Assembly (NCBI GenBank): GCA_017937505.1
Contig: JAGBDL010000135.1
Span: forward strand, 1-64,000
Length of the DNA stretch: 64,000 nucleotides
Direction of reading: 5' to 3'
From: Clostridia bacterium
Lineage (GTDB): Bacteria; Bacillota; Clostridia; Christensenellales; Aristaeellaceae
The notes beneath the pieces were generated by a model. That model was not told where the DNA came from, did no database searches, and was given only the letters and a program-made list of their open reading frames with translations. Position numbers and translations under genes: made by a program. Numbering within the stretch: position 1 is the stretch's first letter; every line of letters begins with the position of its first letter. Below are positions 48,987 to 57,022 of this stretch, piece after piece.

Positions 48987-49730
48987 ATGATGAAACAGGA
49001 TATGCTTTTGCGCGTTCAGAGAATCCGCAGGGAGCTTGAGGAAGCTGCCGCGGAGCGCTGGGGCCGCGCGCCGCAGATCATCGCAGTGAGCAAAACCATC
49101 GACGCGGCCAGGGTCAACGCCGTTCGCGAGGCGGGCATTACGCGCCTGGGCGAAAACCGCGTGCAGGAAATCATGGAAAAGCTGCCGTATCTTGACGCTT
49201 CTTTTCAAATTGATCTCATTGGACGGTTGCAAAACAACAAGGTTAAATATATAATAGATAAAGTCGGCATGATTCAGTCGCTGGACCGCATGAGCCTTGC
49301 GCAGGAGATCGACCGGCGCGCGCAGCAGCATGGCCTGCGCATGCCGGTGCTCATTCAGGTCAATATCGGCGATGAGCCGCAGAAGGGCGGCGTTCCCGTT
49401 GCGGAGACGCTGGTCTTTGCGCGGTCGGCTGCCGCGCTTCCGGGGCTTGAGATCCGGGGGCTGATGGCCGTCATGCCCAACATGGATGACGATGAGGCGC
49501 TGCGCCCGTATTTTACGCGGATGCGCAGCCTGTTTGATGCACTGAAAGAGGAAAATATCGCCGGTACCCGGATTGAAGAGCTGTCCATGGGCATGTCCGG
49601 CGATTACTTGCTGGCGGCGCAGGAGGGTGCGACGCACGTTCGGATTGGCTCTGCGATCTTCGGTTCCCGCGCATATGCTGCGCCCGCAGGTCAGGCAGAG
49701 GATACGCTCAAGGGGGATACGCATTCATGA
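48987..49730 (+). CDS. yggS: YggS/YlmE family PLP-binding homeostasis protein
   Basis: A 247-residue alanine-racemase-fold protein with the PLP lysine in IAVSKTIDA (Lys37), LGENRVQEIMEK, FQIDLIGRLQNNKVKYI, and LSMGMSGDYLLAAQEGATHVRIGSAIFG. YggS/PLPBP proteins bind pyridoxal phosphate and maintain its homeostasis; the B. subtilis homologue YlmE starts the division-linked ylm cluster as here. AGAGG lies before ATG 48987. Its stop overlaps the sepF start (ATGA). Confidence 0.94.
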   Translation: MMKQDMLLRVQRIRRELEEAAAERWGRAPQIIAVSKTIDAARVNAVREAGITRLGENRVQEIMEKLPYLDASFQIDLIGRLQNNKVKYIIDKVGMIQSLDRMSLAQEIDRRAQQHGLRMPVLIQVNIGDEPQKGGVPVAETLVFARSAAALPGLEIRGLMAVMPNMDDDEALRPYFTRMRSLFDALKEENIAGTRIEELSMGMSGDYLLAAQEGATHVRIGSAIFGSRAYAAPAGQAEDTLKGDTHS

Positions 49731-50317
49731 ATTTTTTGAGCTCGCTTTCCAGAAAGCTCGGCTTTACGGGCGGAGACGAGGATGAACGCGAGGAGGAGCT
49801 CGAGGAAAACGAGCTTGAGGACGAAGAGGAAGAGGACGAGGAGGAGGGTTCCGGATTCTCGTTCCGTTTTCCCTTTGGCAGCGCAATGCGCAACAAGCAG
49901 CAGGCTGTCTATGAGGACGAGGAGGAGGAGCCTGCACCGCAGCCCCGCAGGCCGGAGCCGCAGAGCCAGAGCCGCGCTTCCTCCCGCCGCGGCAATGTGA
50001 TCCACGACGCGAGAATGGATCCCCGCGCGGCACAGGAGCCGCAGTACACGCATTGCGAACGCATCGTCAACGTTCGCCAGATTGAGGAGAGCCGCGAGAT
50101 CATCAAGTATCTGCTGCGCGGCGAGAGCATTCTGCTCAACCTTGAAAACATCGACCCCAAGGACTGCGGGCGCGTGGTGGATCTGCTCAGCGGCGCGGCG
50201 TTTGCCCTTCAGGGCAGGATGATCAAGGTGGCGCATTTGTCCTATCTGCTTGCGCCGGAGAACGTGGAGATCATCGAAGAGGATATTTACGCGGCCAACC
50301 GCGCACGATACAGATAA
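49727..50317 (+). CDS. sepF: cell division protein SepF
   Basis: A 196-residue SepF. The N-terminus (MNFLSSLSRKLGFTG) is the amphipathic membrane-binding helix; a long acidic linker (about 17-41) and a Gln/Pro/Arg-rich segment follow; the FtsZ-binding SepF domain is at about 108-190 (HCERIVNVRQIEESREIIKYLLRGESILLNLENID, LLSGAAFAL). SepF tethers FtsZ to the membrane and can replace FtsA. The linker is longer and more acidic than in B. subtilis SepF. ATG overlaps the yggS stop. Confidence 0.93.
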   Translation: MNFLSSLSRKLGFTGGDEDEREEELEENELEDEEEEDEEEGSGFSFRFPFGSAMRNKQQAVYEDEEEEPAPQPRRPEPQSQSRASSRRGNVIHDARMDPRAAQEPQYTHCERIVNVRQIEESREIIKYLLRGESILLNLENIDPKDCGRVVDLLSGAAFALQGRMIKVAHLSYLLAPENVEIIEEDIYAANRARYR

Positions 50318-50328
50318 GCGCCAACAAT

Positions 50329-51066
50329 ATGGAAGACATACAGAAAGCGCTCGAGAATGCCGCAAAGCTGGCAGGCGAAAAAGGGCTGATCCGCTTTACG
50401 CGCTTCCTCGATTCGGCGGAGGCCGAGCTGGGCAGACATCTGGCCAGGCAGTATGGCGCAAGGTTTTCTGCGTGGGGCGGATATGACCAGGCGGAGCGCG
50501 TGGTGGGCTGCTTCGGGCCTGCGGGCGAGGAGATGGACACAGCGCAGTATCCGGTCGTCTGCCTGCACAGCCGGTACTCTTCCAAATTCTGCTCGGTCAC
50601 GCATCGGGATCTTCTGGGGTCATTTATGGCTTTGGGCTTGACAAGATCCTGCGCAGGCGATATGATCATTGCAGGGGCGGATATCTATCTGTTTGCCCAT
50701 GCGCAGACGGCTGGTTTTATCGCGCAGTCGATGAAGAGCGCAGGCAAAGCCCCGCTGGATTTTCATGTGCTCACCGAAACGCCGGAGATGCCGGAGCCGG
50801 AGGGAACGCGTTTTTCCGCCGTCGTCAGTTCGCTCAGACTCGACGGCGTGCTCGCCGCGGCGTACAGGCTCTCACGCAGCGAGGCGGCGGACAGCATCCG
50901 GGCAGGTCTGGTCAAGGTCAATCACCTTGCGTGCGACCGGGTGGATCTGCCGCTTCAGGAAGGGGCGCTGCTTTCTCTGCGCGGCAGGGGGCGCGTGCGT
51001 CTTGTGTCTGTGGACGGCACAACCAGGAAACAGCGTATCGGGATCACCCTGTTCCGGTACGAGTAA
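50329..51066 (+). CDS. ylmH: YlmH-like S4-domain RNA-binding protein
   Basis: A 245-residue protein of the YlmH family: N-terminal region (LIRFTRFLDSAEAELGRHLA, FCSVTHRDLLGSFMALGL) and a C-terminal S4 domain (about 165-225, LDGVLAAAYRLSRSEAADSIRAGLVKVNHLACD). Recent work links YlmH in Bacillus to rescue of stalled ribosomes; earlier it was placed in cell division by context. It starts 12 bases after sepF with only a weak ribosome-binding sequence. Confidence 0.92.
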   Translation: MEDIQKALENAAKLAGEKGLIRFTRFLDSAEAELGRHLARQYGARFSAWGGYDQAERVVGCFGPAGEEMDTAQYPVVCLHSRYSSKFCSVTHRDLLGSFMALGLTRSCAGDMIIAGADIYLFAHAQTAGFIAQSMKSAGKAPLDFHVLTETPEMPEPEGTRFSAVVSSLRLDGVLAAAYRLSRSEAADSIRAGLVKVNHLACDRVDLPLQEGALLSLRGRGRVRLVSVDGTTRKQRIGITLFRYE

Positions 51067-51100
51067 TTTATGAACATTTGCTTTGAAAGGAGCTCTTCCC

Positions 51101-51613
51101 ATGGCTATCACGCTGGATACGATCGTCAATAAGGTGTTTAAGGTTGTCAAGAATGGCTACGACAACAACGAGGTTGAGGCTTTCCTCGATGAAATCCTCG
51201 AGGAAATGGAGAACCGTGAGGCGGAGACCGAAAAGCTCAAGGAGCAGATTGCAGCGCTGAACCGTGAGCTCGAGCAGGCGAAGGCCCAGCTCGCCGCCCG
51301 TCCGGCGGCTGCTCCGGCCGCCCCGGTGCAGGCTGCGCCGGAGCGCCGCAGCGAGAGCTTTGAGCTCGTGCTCACGAAGGCGAAGGGCGCTTATGATGAG
51401 ATCGTCGCGGCGGCCGACGCCCGCGCGGAGGAAATCGTGAGCAAGGCCAATCAGGAGGCCGCGTCCATCCGTTCCAACGCAGAGAGCCAGATCACCGATC
51501 TGACGGACAAGCTTGCCGCGCTGCGCAAGCAGACGGCTGATTACTACGCTTCCCTGAAAAAGGTTGTGGATGCGCAGAACGCCTCCATGGATCAGATCAA
51601 GAAGCTGCTGTAA
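51101..51613 (+). CDS. divIVA: DivIVA domain protein
   Basis: A 170-residue coiled-coil protein. The N-terminal domain (ITLDTIVNKVFKVVKNGYDNNEVEAFLDEI) is the DivIVA lipid-binding module that recognises curved membrane; two coiled coils (about 27-65 and 95-168) are separated by an Ala/Pro-rich linker (AARPAAAPAAPVQAAPE). DivIVA marks division septa and poles and recruits partners. GAAAGGAG lies 8 bases before ATG 51101. The gene closes the yggS-sepF-ylmH cluster, ended by a terminator. Confidence 0.93.
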   Translation: MAITLDTIVNKVFKVVKNGYDNNEVEAFLDEILEEMENREAETEKLKEQIAALNRELEQAKAQLAARPAAAPAAPVQAAPERRSESFELVLTKAKGAYDEIVAAADARAEEIVSKANQEAASIRSNAESQITDLTDKLAALRKQTADYYASLKKVVDAQNASMDQIKKLL

Positions 51614-51623
51614 GCAAAACTCG

Positions 51624-51651
51624 GGCAGGGCGTGGCCCTGCCTTTTTCTTT
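51624..51651 (+). terminator. rho-independent terminator after divIVA
   Basis: GGCAGGGC (51624-51631), loop GTG, GCCCTGCC (51635-51642), followed by TTTTTCTTTT. Confidence 0.9.
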
Positions 51652-51717
51652 TGACAGCCAGCTACTGCAGGATAATTCTGCCGTTTTTCAAGCAAGATAG
51701 GCTTGGGAGGGACGCAG

Positions 51718-52008
51718 ATGAATCCTTTCGATTTTGACTTTATTCTGCGCAGATTTGAGCATCTGGCACAGCGCCTGGAGCTGATGCACCTGGAGGCGTA
51801 CCTTCGCTATGTGCACGACTGGCGAAAGCGGCTGTTTTTTGATTTTCTGAGCGGCATTGCGCGCGGCGTGGGCTTTTCGCTCGGCTTTTCCGTGCTGGGC
51901 GCGCTGCTGCTGTATATTCTGAAAAACATCGCGCTGAGCAATCTGCCGGTGATTGGCAAATTCCTGGCGGAGCTGGTGCGGATCGTGGAGAACAATCTGG
52001 GATCATGA
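51718..52008 (+). CDS. DUF5665-like small membrane protein
   Basis: A 96-residue protein: an N-terminal helix (FILRRFEHLAQRLELMHLEAYLRYV), a hydrophobic segment (about 43-68, GIARGVGFSLGFSVLGALLLYIL) and a tail ILKNIALSNLPVIGKFLAELVRIVENNL. This matches the pattern I recall for DUF5665 proteins of Clostridia, which lack a known function. ATG 51718 follows GGGAGGG. TTGACA lies at 51651-51656 with GATAAT at 51671-51676, but the 14-base spacer makes that promoter doubtful. It overlaps lspA by 4 bases, so the two are probably co-expressed. Confidence 0.75.
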   Translation: MNPFDFDFILRRFEHLAQRLELMHLEAYLRYVHDWRKRLFFDFLSGIARGVGFSLGFSVLGALLLYILKNIALSNLPVIGKFLAELVRIVENNLGS

Positions 52009-52484
52009 TGAAGAAACTGATGCGCATCGGCGTGCCCGTTGCCGCAGCGGACCAGGCAATCAAGGCGGTGATCCGCCGCTATGCGCAGGGGCAGACGATC
52101 CTTTCGATTCCCGGCGTCGTCGCCATTACGCCCAGCTTCAACACGGGCGCGGCGTTCAGCCTCCTGTCCGGGCGGCCCATTCTGCTGGCGGCGGTGTCAT
52201 CTGCGCTGCTGCTCGCGCTTTGCGTCTATGCCGACAGAAGGCTCCGTCTGACGCGTGCGGCGCAGACGGCGCTTTGCTGGTTGGTCGGCGGCGGCATGGG
52301 CAATCTGATAGATCGGATCGTGTATGCCGGGGTGATGGATTACATTCGCCTGCTGCTGTTTGATTTTCCGGTTTTTAATCTGGCGGATATCGCCATCACA
52401 GGTTCGATTGCCGTGCTGCTCATCTTGCTGCTGACGGGAAGGCTTGAAAAGACTGCGGGAGAAGAAGATGGATCAGATCATTGA
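52005..52484 (+). CDS. lspA: lipoprotein signal peptidase (signal peptidase II)
   Basis: A 159-residue membrane aspartyl protease with four hydrophobic segments. Conserved motifs are NTGAAFSLL (about 46-54), GGGMGNLIDRI (about 95-105), and the catalytic aspartates in MDYIRL (Asp112) and FNLADIAI (Asp128). It removes signal peptides from prolipoproteins after lipid attachment. The N-terminus lacks the usual long first helix and reads MMKKLMRIGVPVAAADQAIKAV. ATG 52005 overlaps the preceding stop. It is followed by the RluD-type gene, as lspA-ylyB in B. subtilis. Confidence 0.94.
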   Translation: MMKKLMRIGVPVAAADQAIKAVIRRYAQGQTILSIPGVVAITPSFNTGAAFSLLSGRPILLAAVSSALLLALCVYADRRLRLTRAAQTALCWLVGGGMGNLIDRIVYAGVMDYIRLLLFDFPVFNLADIAITGSIAVLLILLLTGRLEKTAGEEDGSDH

Positions 52485-53385
52485 ATTGACGGTTGCCCCG
52501 GAAGACGACGGCGTGCGCATTGACGCATACCTGCGTGCCCATACGGAGTTTTCCCGTTCGCGCATATCGGCTCTGATGATTGAAGGCGCCGTCTCCGTTG
52601 ACGGCGAGGTGCAGGCCAAGCCCGCCTTCAAGGTGGCAGCAGGGCAGCGCATCGCGCTGGCGGTGCCGCAGACGCGCCCGGTGGACATCCTCCCGCAGGA
52701 CATTCCGCTGGATATCCTGTACCAGGATGCGGACGTGGTGATCGTCAACAAGCCGTGCGGCATGGTGGTGCATCCGGCGGTCGGCAATGAGGACGGAACG
52801 CTGGTCAACGCGCTGCTGTATCATGTGCATGATCTCTCCGGCATCGGCGGTGAGATGCGCCCGGGCATTGTGCATCGTCTGGACAAGGACACGTCCGGGC
52901 TGATTCTGATCGCCAAGAACGACCGGGCGCACGCCGCGCTGAGCGAGCAGTTCAAGGCGCGCACGATGGAAAAGCACTATCGCGCGGTAGCGTTCGGCCA
53001 TTTTTCGGAAGATGCGGGCCTGATCGATGCGCCGATCGCGCGTCACCCGGTCGATCGCAAGAAGATGGCGATTGTGCCCGACGGAAAGCCCTCGCAGACG
53101 GAATGGAAGGTCATGGAGCGGCTCAAGAGCGCAACGTATCTGGACGTGCACCTGCTCACCGGCAGAACGCACCAGATTCGCGTGCACATGCATTCCATCG
53201 GCCATCCGCTGCTGGGTGATAAAATTTACGCGCCGAACATCAGGACGAACGTGCATATCCCACGGCTGATGCTGCATGCGTACAGCCTCGCGTTCACGCA
53301 TCCGGCCACGGGCGAGCGCATGACGCTGTGCGCGCCGCTGCCCGAACAGTTTGAAACGACACTGGAAAAGCTGCGACAGCCTTGA
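52468..53385 (+). CDS. rluD: RluD-type 23S rRNA pseudouridine synthase
   Basis: A 305-residue RluA/RluD family enzyme: N-terminal S4 domain (about 14-60, RIDAYLRAHTEFSRSRISALMIEG), then the catalytic domain with VVIVNKPCGMVVHPAVGN, IVHRLDKDTSGLILIAK holding the catalytic aspartate, and TGRTHQIRVHM. It converts specific uridines of 23S rRNA to pseudouridine; whether RluD or another paralogue is not certain. ATG 52468 lies inside the end of lspA with GGGAGAAGAAG just upstream. A strong terminator follows. Confidence 0.92.
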   Translation: MDQIIELTVAPEDDGVRIDAYLRAHTEFSRSRISALMIEGAVSVDGEVQAKPAFKVAAGQRIALAVPQTRPVDILPQDIPLDILYQDADVVIVNKPCGMVVHPAVGNEDGTLVNALLYHVHDLSGIGGEMRPGIVHRLDKDTSGLILIAKNDRAHAALSEQFKARTMEKHYRAVAFGHFSEDAGLIDAPIARHPVDRKKMAIVPDGKPSQTEWKVMERLKSATYLDVHLLTGRTHQIRVHMHSIGHPLLGDKIYAPNIRTNVHIPRLMLHAYSLAFTHPATGERMTLCAPLPEQFETTLEKLRQP

Positions 53386-53416
53386 TGCAGCAGACCCTTG
53401 CAGCGATCCAATCATC

Positions 53417-53449
53417 AAGAAACTCCCGTGAGAAACGGGAGTTTCTTTT
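53417..53449 (+). terminator. rho-independent terminator after rluD
   Basis: AAGAAACTCCCGT (53417-53429) pairs with ACGGGAGTTTCTT (53435-53447) around a 5-base loop, ending in TTTT. The dapA gene converges 24 bases beyond, so it may also slow minus-strand transcription. Confidence 0.88.
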
Positions 53450-53472
53450 AAGCTATAGATAGGCTTTTCCTT

Positions 53473-54378
53473 TTATCGCTGCGTGATCAGAGCGCAGTCC
53501 TCAAGGATGCGCTGCAGCCGGCTTCTCTGTGGCTCATCCATGGGCACGAGCGGCAGCCGAACTACGTCGTGAATGAGGCCCATCATGGCGAGCGCCGCTT
53601 TGACGGGAATGGGATTGACCTGCGCAAACAGCGCGTGTATCAGGGGAAGGAGCGCCTGCTGCGCGTCAGACGCCTCGTCAAAGCAGCCGTTCTGGCAGGC
53701 GAAGGTGATGAGCCGTGTCTGCAAGGGCAGGATGTTGCTGCATACGCTGATCGCGCCCGCTGCGCCCAGGGCCATCATCGGCACGATCAGGTCGTCGTTG
53801 CCGCAGTAAAGCGGCAGCTCTCCGTGTGTTCGCTGGATGAAATCGGCGGCAAGCGAGAGATCGCCGCTCGCCTCCTTCAGCCCGGCGACGTTGGGATGGA
53901 CGGCAAGCTGCGTGAGGGTGTCCGGCTTCATGCTCATGCCCGTTCGGCTGGGGACATTGTAGAGAATCATGGGCAGGTCGCAACTGTCGAGAATCGCGCT
54001 GTAATGGCGGATGAGACCGTTCTGCGTCGTCTTGTTGTAATAGGGCGTCACGCTAAGCTGGCCCTGCGCGCCGAGCTTTTTAGCCTGCCTGGCATACTCC
54101 ATCGCGCGGCGGGTATCGTTTGATCCGGTACCGATGAGAACCGGGACGCGTCCGCCGGCCGTCTCAAGACCGATGGCGATGACGCGCTCCCGTTCATCCA
54201 TGCTGAGCGTACAGGGCTCGCCGGTGGTGCCCAGCAGCACCAGCGCGTCGATGCCCGCGTCGAGCTGAAGCGAAATCAGCCGTCTGAGCGCCTCCTCATC
54301 CAGAGACCCATCCGGCAGGAAGGGGGTGACGAGCGCAGTTGCGCAGCCCGTAAAGAGCGGGGATGGATGGACAAACAC
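53473..54378 (-). CDS. dapA: 4-hydroxy-tetrahydrodipicolinate synthase
   Basis: A 301-residue TIM-barrel protein with GTTGEPCTLS (pyruvate-binding TTGE, about 50-59), TPYYNK with the catalytic tyrosine, Tyr140 in ILYNVPSRTG, and the Schiff-base Lys168 in GLKEASGD. It condenses pyruvate with aspartate semialdehyde, the product of Asd encoded just upstream. Start is GTG 54378 with AGGAGG 8 bases upstream; an overlapping ATG three bases earlier is in another frame. A hairpin terminator separates it from asd, so it relies on read-through or on a promoter I could not recognise. Confidence 0.93.
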   Translation of the reverse strand: MFVHPSPLFTGCATALVTPFLPDGSLDEEALRRLISLQLDAGIDALVLLGTTGEPCTLSMDERERVIAIGLETAGGRVPVLIGTGSNDTRRAMEYARQAKKLGAQGQLSVTPYYNKTTQNGLIRHYSAILDSCDLPMILYNVPSRTGMSMKPDTLTQLAVHPNVAGLKEASGDLSLAADFIQRTHGELPLYCGNDDLIVPMMALGAAGAISVCSNILPLQTRLITFACQNGCFDEASDAQQALLPLIHALFAQVNPIPVKAALAMMGLIHDVVRLPLVPMDEPQRSRLQRILEDCALITQR

Positions 54379-54442
54379 ATGGCATTCCTCCTGAGTCCAT
54401 GGCAAAAGGGAAGGACAAGCGCCTGATGAAAGAATCTGCATA

Positions 54443-54497
54443 ACAAAACCGCCGCAGGACGAAACAACTATCTCAAGTGTTTCCGTCGTGCGGCGGG
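54443..54497 (-). terminator. terminator or attenuator between asd and dapA
   Basis: On the minus strand CCGCCGCA ... GACG.AAAC pairs with GTTTCGTC ... TGCGGCGG (54496-54449), followed by TTTTGTT. It lies 28 bases after the asd stop and 65 bases before dapA. Confidence 0.75.
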
Positions 54498-54523
54498 CAA
54501 TATGTGTTTTACGGGGGATGGTA

Positions 54524-55609
54524 TTATTTGAGCGGGATGTATCCCTGAGCGCAGAGCTGCTCGGCGATCAGCACAGCGCCGCCGGCAGCGCCGCGCAGCG
54601 TGTTGTGAGACAGGCCGACGAAGCGCCAGTCAAACAGAGAATCGCCGCGCAGGCGGCCCATCGAAACGCCCATGCCGCGCTCGAAGTCGCGATCCAGCTT
54701 CGTCTGCGGACGGTTATCCTCCTCGCAGTACTGGATGAACGGATGCGGGGCGCTGGGCAGATTCAGCTTCTGCGGCAGACCCTCGAAGGTGCGCCAGCGC
54801 TCGATGATCTCTTCCTTTGAGGTCGGCTTTTCAAAGCTCGCCCAGCAGGCGGCCATGTGGCCGTCGGCCACGGCGACGCGGATGCAGTGCGCGCTGATGA
54901 TCGGAGCCTTCGCCGGAACGATCACGCCGCCCTCCACCTTGCCCCAGATCTTGAGCGGCTCCTGCTCGCTCTTTTCCTCTTCGCCGCCGATATAGGGGAT
55001 GACGTTGTCGACCATCTCCGGCCAGCGCGCAAACGTCTTGCCCGCGCCGGAGATCGCCTGATAGGTGGAGACGACGACGCGGGTGGGCTTCAAATCCCTG
55101 AGCGCAGTCAGCGCCGGCACATAGGACTGGATGGAGCAGTTCGGCTTGACAGTGACAAAGCCCGTCTTCGTGCCAAGACGTCTGCGCTGGCACTCGATCA
55201 CGTCCGCATGCTCGGGATTCAGCTCCGGAATGATCATCGGAACGTCCGGCGTGCCGCGGTGCGCGGAGTTGTTGGAGACGACCGGCGTCTCGGTCTTCGC
55301 ATAGGCGTCCTCCAGGGCGCGGATTTCATCCTTTTTCATATCGACAGCGCAGAAGACAAAGTCGACCTGGCTGGTTACGCGCTCGACATCGGCGGCATCG
55401 AGCACAGTCATCTGCTTGATGGGTTCAGGAATCGGCCAGGTGAAGGCCCAGCGGCCGGAAACGGCCTCCTCATAGGTCTTGCCTGCGCTGCGCGCAGAAG
55501 CGGCGAGCGCCGCGATTTCAAACCAGGGATGATCGGCAAGCAGGGAAACAAAGCGCTGACCAACCATGCCGGTTGCGCCAACGATCGCTACACGCCATTT
55601 GCGCTCCAT
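54524..55609 (-). CDS. asd: aspartate-semialdehyde dehydrogenase
   Basis: A 361-residue enzyme with the N-terminal Rossmann motif VAIVGATGMVGQRF, VSNNSAHRG, catalytic Cys158 in KPNCSIQSY, and SGAGKTFARWPEM. Length and pattern fit the branch of ASADH also found in archaea and fungi (TIGR00978 type) rather than the classic B. subtilis form, an assignment made by eye. It reduces aspartyl phosphate to the semialdehyde, the branch point for diaminopimelate, threonine and methionine. ATG 55609 was chosen; ATG 55615 is close. The promoter is extended-consensus, with a 16-bp palindrome in the leader. Confidence 0.93.
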   Translation of the reverse strand: MERKWRVAIVGATGMVGQRFVSLLADHPWFEIAALAASARSAGKTYEEAVSGRWAFTWPIPEPIKQMTVLDAADVERVTSQVDFVFCAVDMKKDEIRALEDAYAKTETPVVSNNSAHRGTPDVPMIIPELNPEHADVIECQRRRLGTKTGFVTVKPNCSIQSYVPALTALRDLKPTRVVVSTYQAISGAGKTFARWPEMVDNVIPYIGGEEEKSEQEPLKIWGKVEGGVIVPAKAPIISAHCIRVAVADGHMAACWASFEKPTSKEEIIERWRTFEGLPQKLNLPSAPHPFIQYCEEDNRPQTKLDRDFERGMGVSMGRLRGDSLFDWRFVGLSHNTLRGAAGGAVLIAEQLCAQGYIPLK

Positions 55610-55634
55610 GTACATCCATCCTTTCAAAGGCCTG

Positions 55635-55650
55635 CTTTATCGTGATAAAG
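55635..55650. promoter_or_regulatory. palindrome in the asd leader, candidate operator
   Basis: CTTTATCGTGATAAAG is a perfect 7-bp inverted repeat with a GT centre, placed between the predicted asd transcription start (about 55661) and its start codon. Its position and symmetry fit a repressor site; no regulator is identified. Confidence 0.45.
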
Positions 55651-55667
55651 TGGGCGATAATGCGTCC

Positions 55668-55696
55668 ATCATAGCATCTGGCGCCTCAATTGTCAA
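55668..55696 (-). promoter_or_regulatory. strong promoter of asd
   Basis: Minus strand TTGACA (55696-55691), 17-base spacer, TATGAT (55673-55668), preceded by TGC (extended -10). Confidence 0.88.
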
Positions 55697-55754
55697 GGGC
55701 GTTGACCCGCCTGATAAAAAATACGCCCCTGCCTGATGAAATGTGCACCCCGAC

Positions 55755-55783
55755 TTTTCATTTCTGCGCATGTGTGGTAAAAT
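55755..55783 (+). promoter_or_regulatory. promoter for the M20 amidohydrolase
   Basis: TTTTCA (55755-55760), 17-base spacer, TAAAAT (55778-55783), with TGG before the -10 as an extended element. Divergent from the asd promoter, 59 bases apart. Confidence 0.65.
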
Positions 55784-55851
55784 AAAAGTCAATTGAGCTG
55801 CGCGGGATGAGGGATGATGCGCGGCGATGTCAGTGAAATGGAGCATAGGGT

Positions 55852-57006
55852 ATGGAAAGAAGAGAGCTTGACATAGAAGCGCGGGGCTATCTTGAGCAGC
55901 TTCGCGCGCACAGACGCGCCCTGCACCGGATTCCTGAAATCGGCGAGTCGGAGCACAAGACGCACGCCTATCTGATGGAGCAGCTGCGCAGAATTGCGCC
56001 GGACGAGCTGCGCGTGTTCGCTGGTACGGGCGTGCGCGCCGTGTTCAGGGGAAACGGACAGGGTCGCGTTGTGGCGTTCCGCGCGGATATCGATGCGCTG
56101 CCCGTGCGCGAGCAGACGGGCTGCAGCTACGCATCCCGGCATGAAGGCTGCATGCACGCCTGCGGTCACGACGGCCACATGGCCAATCTGCTCACCTTCG
56201 CGCAGTGGCTGCACGATCATCGGGAGAAGCTGATCGACGATGTGGTGCTGCTGTTCCAGCCGGCGGAGGAGACCGTCGGCGGCGCAAAGCGGATGATCGA
56301 CGAGGGCGCGCTGGAGAATCCGCATGTCGACGTGATTTACGGCATGCACATGATGCCGGACGTGCCGAAGGGAAGGATCGCCTGCTGCGCAGGACCGATC
56401 ATGGCGCAGACCTGCGAGATGGACTTTATTATTCATGGCAAAAGCGCACACGGCGCGACGCCGCATCTGGGCACGGACGCCATCACGGCCATGGGGCACC
56501 TGCTCACGCTCTTCCAGACGACGGTGGCGCGCAGTGTCGATCCCTGTCAGCAGGCGCTGCTGACCATCGGCAAGGTGCGCGCGGGCGAGCAGCGCAATAT
56601 CCTTGCGGACCGCGCGGAGCTGCAGGGCATCGTCCGCACGTTCTCCAACAGGGTTTATGAGGGGCTTGAAGCGCGCATCCGCGACGATTTGAGGGGCATT
56701 GAGGCAGCATTCAGCGTTCAGACGGAATTCATCAAGCGCGTGTTCTATCCGTGCGTAGAGAATGATGAAACGGAGTTTGCGCGCGTCAGGGCGGTGCTGG
56801 GCGACCGGTACCTGCCGGCAAAGCCGCGCATGACGGCGGAGGACTTTTCGTATTACCAGCTGAGCGTGCCGGGCGTGTTCGTCTTCTGCGGCTGTATGGA
56901 TGAAACGCATACCGCGCCGCTGCATGCACCGACGTTCGACTTTGAGGAGGAAGCGCTGCTTCCGGGCCTGGCGCTGTTTGCCGGCCTGGTCAGCACCGCA
57001 TCATGA
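55852..57006 (+). CDS. M20 family metallo-amidohydrolase, possibly N-acetyldiaminopimelate deacetylase
   Basis: A 384-residue M20D enzyme (hippurate hydrolase / IAA-amino acid hydrolase group): HRIPEIGESEHKT, DIDALPV, metal ligands in CMHACGHDGH (about 101-110) and FQPAEETVGGA, a dimerisation domain (about 185-300, HGKSAHGATP), and LHAPTFDFEE as the C-terminal histidine. Members deacylate N-acyl amino acids. Divergent placement next to asd-dapA suggests DapL-type N-acetyl-diaminopimelate deacetylation, but no dapD/dapH gene is visible, so the substrate is open. Confidence 0.82.
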   Translation: MERRELDIEARGYLEQLRAHRRALHRIPEIGESEHKTHAYLMEQLRRIAPDELRVFAGTGVRAVFRGNGQGRVVAFRADIDALPVREQTGCSYASRHEGCMHACGHDGHMANLLTFAQWLHDHREKLIDDVVLLFQPAEETVGGAKRMIDEGALENPHVDVIYGMHMMPDVPKGRIACCAGPIMAQTCEMDFIIHGKSAHGATPHLGTDAITAMGHLLTLFQTTVARSVDPCQQALLTIGKVRAGEQRNILADRAELQGIVRTFSNRVYEGLEARIRDDLRGIEAAFSVQTEFIKRVFYPCVENDETEFARVRAVLGDRYLPAKPRMTAEDFSYYQLSVPGVFVFCGCMDETHTAPLHAPTFDFEEEALLPGLALFAGLVSTAS

Positions 57007-57022
57007 TACAGGAGGAATACAA

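Noticed and set aside
51651-51676. Promoter TTGACA with GATAAT before the DUF5665 gene
   Set aside because: The spacer is only 14 bases and the -35 overlaps the divIVA terminator tract; kept only as a remark in the gene entry.
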